In this document: positions 59,493 through 64,000 of the stretch, in pieces
Layout of the letters: each line of letters begins with the position of its first letter
Numbering within the stretch: position 1 is the stretch's first letter
DNA from: Streptomyces sp. WM6378
Lineage (GTDB): Bacteria; Actinomycetota; Actinomycetes; Streptomycetales; Streptomycetaceae
Assembly: GCF_001279695.1 (NCBI RefSeq)
Contig: NZ_LGDD01000036.1
Coordinates: 65,592-129,591, forward strand
DNA length: 64,000 nt
Direction: 5' to 3'
The notes under the pieces: model-generated
Told to the model about the DNA's origin: nothing
What the model saw: the letters and a program-made list of their open reading frames with translations, nothing else
Database searches by the model: none
Made by a program: the position numbers and the translations under genes

Positions 59493-60599
59493 CTAGAGCG
59501 CTAGCAGCTCCTTGGTCGTGATGGTGAGTAGCTCGGGGCCGCCGTCCGCCTCGGGGCGTACGACGAGCGTGTCATCGATCCGGACGCCGCCCCGGCCCGG
59601 GAGGTGGACCCCCGGTTCGACGGTGACCGGCACGCAAGTGTCCAGTTTACCCATGGCTCCAGGTGCGAGCTGCGGCTCCTCGTCGATTTCGATCCCGACG
59701 CCGTGTCCGGTGAGCGGTCCGAAGGCCTCCGCGTGACCCGCCGAGTCCAGCACCTGGCGGGCCGCGCGGTCCACCGCACGGTACTCGGCGCCCGGTACGA
59801 GGGCCTCCCGGCCGGCCCGCTGGGCTGCGAAAACGGCGTCGTACAGCTCGATCTGCCAGTCGGCGGGGGTGGTGCCGATCACGAACGTACGGCCGATCTC
59901 GCAGCGGTAGCCGCGGTAGGTGGCGCCCAGGCAGACCGAGAGGAAGTCGCCCTCCTCGACCCGTCGGTCGGCCGGACGGTGGCCCGCCCGGCCCGAGTTG
60001 GGGCCGGTGCCGACCGAGGTCATGAAGGCGGGCCCGTCCGCGCCGTGGTCGACCAGGCGGCGCTCCAGTTCCAGGGCGAGGTGGCGCTCGGTGCGGCCGA
60101 CCAGGATCGACTCCAGGAGCTCGCCCAGGGCCTGGTCGGTGATCTCGGCGGCGATGCGCAGGCAGGCGATCTCGTCCTCGTCCTTGACCAGGCGGCGCTG
60201 CTCGACCGCGCCCCCCAGGTCGCCCAGGAGCAGCCGGGGCGCCACCGAGCCGAGCGCGCGGTGGCGGGCCACCGACAGGTGGTGCTCCTCCACGGCCAGC
60301 GAGTCGGCGCCGCTCGTCTGAGCCAGGTCGGCGGCGGCGACGGCGGGGTCGCCGCCGGGGGCGGGCAGCACGGTGAGCCGGAGCTGCTCGTCGAGGTGCC
60401 CCTCGATGAGGTCGCCCGACGGCGTGCGCGGGCACAGCAGCACGTCCTCGGCCGGGCCGACGAGCAGGACCGCGCCGGGCGGGGCGCCGCCCGCGAGGTA
60501 GCGGACATTGGCCGGGCGGGAGACCAGCGCGGCCGCGCTGCCCGCGGCCGCGCAGCGGTCCCGCAGCCAGCCGCGGCGCACCGCGAACACCTCTGACAT
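59493..60599 (-). CDS. M24-family aminopeptidase P-like protein with substituted metal ligands
   Basis: A 368-residue protein with a creatinase N-terminal domain (about 1-130) and a pita-bread M24 domain (about 140-365). Aligned by eye to Xaa-Pro aminopeptidases, the first metal Asp is Cys (LSVCLGATYRGY), the second Asp is Glu (RCEIGRTF), the catalytic His is Asp (GHGVGIEIDEEP) and the last metal Glu is Asp (GVRIDDTL). The GHG His and TVEPG Glu remain. It is probably not an ordinary dinuclear peptidase. It lies upstream of efp, 69 bp away. Confidence 0.85.
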   Translation of the reverse strand: MSEVFAVRRGWLRDRCAAAGSAAALVSRPANVRYLAGGAPPGAVLLVGPAEDVLLCPRTPSGDLIEGHLDEQLRLTVLPAPGGDPAVAAADLAQTSGADSLAVEEHHLSVARHRALGSVAPRLLLGDLGGAVEQRRLVKDEDEIACLRIAAEITDQALGELLESILVGRTERHLALELERRLVDHGADGPAFMTSVGTGPNSGRAGHRPADRRVEEGDFLSVCLGATYRGYRCEIGRTFVIGTTPADWQIELYDAVFAAQRAGREALVPGAEYRAVDRAARQVLDSAGHAEAFGPLTGHGVGIEIDEEPQLAPGAMGKLDTCVPVTVEPGVHLPGRGGVRIDDTLVVRPEADGGPELLTITTKELLAL

Positions 60600-60661
60600 G
60601 CCCCGAGCGTATGAGCGGGGCGCCGGGTCGGCCGTTCCAGCGCGTCCGACCGGGGGCCGGG

Positions 60662-61615
60662 TTACCAGCTCGGCGGGCTCGCGATCGTTCTGGCCAGGAC
60701 GTCGTCCAGGAGGCGGGCCGTGGTGGGCACGTCGTACTGGGAATTGTCGATGATCGGCAGGCCCGAGCCGTACCAGCCGGCCATCCGGCCGTGGATGCCG
60801 GCCACCTCCTCGTCCGAGAGGCGGCGGTTGCCGCTGCGCTCCGCGTTGCGCTCCAGGACCACTTCGAGGCCCGGGAGCAGCACGACCGGCAGCAGGCCCG
60901 GGCCCACGTGCCGCTTCCAGCCGCCGAGGCCGACGACCGGCCGGTCGGGGAAGACCGCGTCGTCGAGGATGCAGGAGATGCCGTTGGCCAGGAAGTTGCG
61001 CGCGGCGAAGCCGCAGGTGCGGCGGGCCAGGCGGTACTGGGCCTCGGAGTGGTCGTTCCAGCCCGACTGGGGGTCGGCGAACCCCGAGCACACCCATTCG
61101 CGCACGTCGTCGAGGCTGATGTGAGCAGTGGGCACGCGGCGGTGCTGCGCCCAGTACCGGGCCACGGTCGTCTTGCCCGCTCCGGCGGGGCCGATGAGGA
61201 GCACCGCGAGCGTGGTGGCGCCGGTCCCCTCGGGCGCCTGCGGGATCGGGACCGGGCCGCCGGGCGGCAGCGCGACGTGCCCGGTGGTGTCCCGGGACGG
61301 CGGGCGGGTCGAGGCGTGCTGCGGGGCGGGGCCGTGCCAACCCTGGCCGGGCGGCTGCTGGGTGCCCGCCGTCTGCGGGGCTCCTGGGTGATGGGCCGGG
61401 GCGGGCGGCGACTGCGGGTGGGCCGGGAGCTGGGCGGTCGCGGGCCCGGAGCCGGGCGGGGGCCCGGGCTGGTAGGGCGGGGCGCCCGGCGCGGGCGGGG
61501 GCGCGCCGGGGCGCAGCGGAGCCGTCGCCTCCGGCTCGATCGGCCGGGCCCAGTCGTGCGGGGGCTGCCCCGGGGCGTGGGGCGGCGGCAGTGGAGCCCC
61601 CCCTGCGTGCTGCAT
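60662..61615 (-). CDS. P-loop kinase-like ATPase with proline-rich N-terminus
   Basis: A 317-residue protein. Residues 1-130 are Pro/Gly/Ala/His-rich and probably disordered. Residues 135-310 form a P-loop NTPase with Walker A GPAGAGKTT (142-150), SLDDVREWVCSG, ILDDAVFPDR (Walker B-like) and VVLERNAERSGNRRLSDEEV (lid Arg region), like zeta-toxin/gluconate-kinase-type small-molecule kinases. Its substrate is unknown. It lies in the gap between aroQ and the M24 gene. Confidence 0.78.
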   Translation of the reverse strand: MQHAGGAPLPPPHAPGQPPHDWARPIEPEATAPLRPGAPPPAPGAPPYQPGPPPGSGPATAQLPAHPQSPPAPAHHPGAPQTAGTQQPPGQGWHGPAPQHASTRPPSRDTTGHVALPPGGPVPIPQAPEGTGATTLAVLLIGPAGAGKTTVARYWAQHRRVPTAHISLDDVREWVCSGFADPQSGWNDHSEAQYRLARRTCGFAARNFLANGISCILDDAVFPDRPVVGLGGWKRHVGPGLLPVVLLPGLEVVLERNAERSGNRRLSDEEVAGIHGRMAGWYGSGLPIIDNSQYDVPTTARLLDDVLARTIASPPSW

Positions 61616-61696
61616 CCGGTGCCACTCCGTCTCGTACAGGCAACTGGCGCTGGTCGGGCGCCCGTCGGTGTGGGGCGGCCCGGTGCAGAACCGTAC

Positions 61697-61731
61697 CTCT
61701 CCCGGCCGCCACAGTGTGAACGGCCGGGGAG
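61697..61731. terminator. Imperfect hairpin after aroQ
   Basis: CTCTCCCGGCCG pairs with CGGCCGGGGAG with one bulged G and a 12-nt loop. It lies 16 nt beyond the aroQ stop on the minus strand, in the 131-bp gap before the P-loop gene, so it may end the aro operon. Confidence 0.5.
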
Positions 61732-61746
61732 CGGCGACAGTGCCCG

Positions 61747-64000
<2,254 letters not shown>

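Overview
The window is chromosomal DNA from a high-GC actinomycete, almost certainly a Streptomyces. The evidence is very high third-position GC, frequent GTG starts, ATGA/GTGA start-stop overlaps, a BldD with the Streptomyces cyclic-di-GMP signature, an sIHF gene, a LigD-independent ATP-dependent DNA ligase, and a gene order that (from memory) follows the S. coelicolor core around the rib, priA-metK, pyr, bldD and aro loci. Most of it is conserved housekeeping DNA. No tRNA, rRNA, CRISPR array, insertion sequence or integrase was seen.

Layout. 1-9.2 kb: a minus-strand run fed by an FMN riboswitch, ribD-ribE-ribM-ribBA-ribH, then hisE-hisG, a PH-domain membrane protein and two CNNM/CBS proteins. 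Upstream of the riboswitch lies a chitinase-type DasR promoter with no chitinase gene. 9.4-16.7 kb: a ROK regulator and divergent MFS transporter sharing an operator-like palindrome, a secreted alginate lyase, an NCS2 nucleobase permease, a DUF5995-like protein and an F420-type oxidoreductase. 16.7-22.2 kb: an amino-acid 2-monooxygenase plus nitrilase-family amidase pair resembling Pseudomonas DavB/DavA, and an amino-acid permease with an Lrp/AsnC regulator. Both promoter regions carry the same three-part TTGCGC array, suggesting one lysine-type catabolic regulon. 22.5-31.8 kb: SGNH hydrolase, GuaB1, a lipoprotein barnase with barstar, DNA ligase, a split FluG-like pair (glutamine-synthetase-like plus amidohydrolase), a SorC/DeoR regulator and rpe. 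32-37.6 kb: rsmB, fmt, a small HTH protein and priA.

37.8-42.9 kb is the accessory part: a four-gene plus-strand cassette placed between the minus-strand core genes priA and metK and closed by an 18-bp perfect terminator hairpin. It encodes an XRE-TPR regulator, a TIR-domain protein, a protein with a degenerate P-loop, and a two-helix membrane protein. The C-terminal tail of the TIR protein and the N-terminus of the P-loop protein share a short motif (GPLHTGSGSQVN / GAVHTGDGTQLN), as expected for a receptor-effector pair joined by a prion-like (amyloid signalling) motif. This is the best candidate for an undescribed immune or conflict system here.

43-64 kb: metK, coaBC, rpoZ, gmk, the sIHF gene, pyrF-pyrD, then carB-carA-PH protein-pyrC-pyrB-pyrR behind a PyrR-binding RNA hairpin. 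Divergent from pyrR is bldD with its own BldD box. Then come nusB-efp-pepP (the last with mutated metal ligands), a proline-rich P-loop kinase-like protein and aroQ-aroB-aroK-aroC, the last cut by the window edge.
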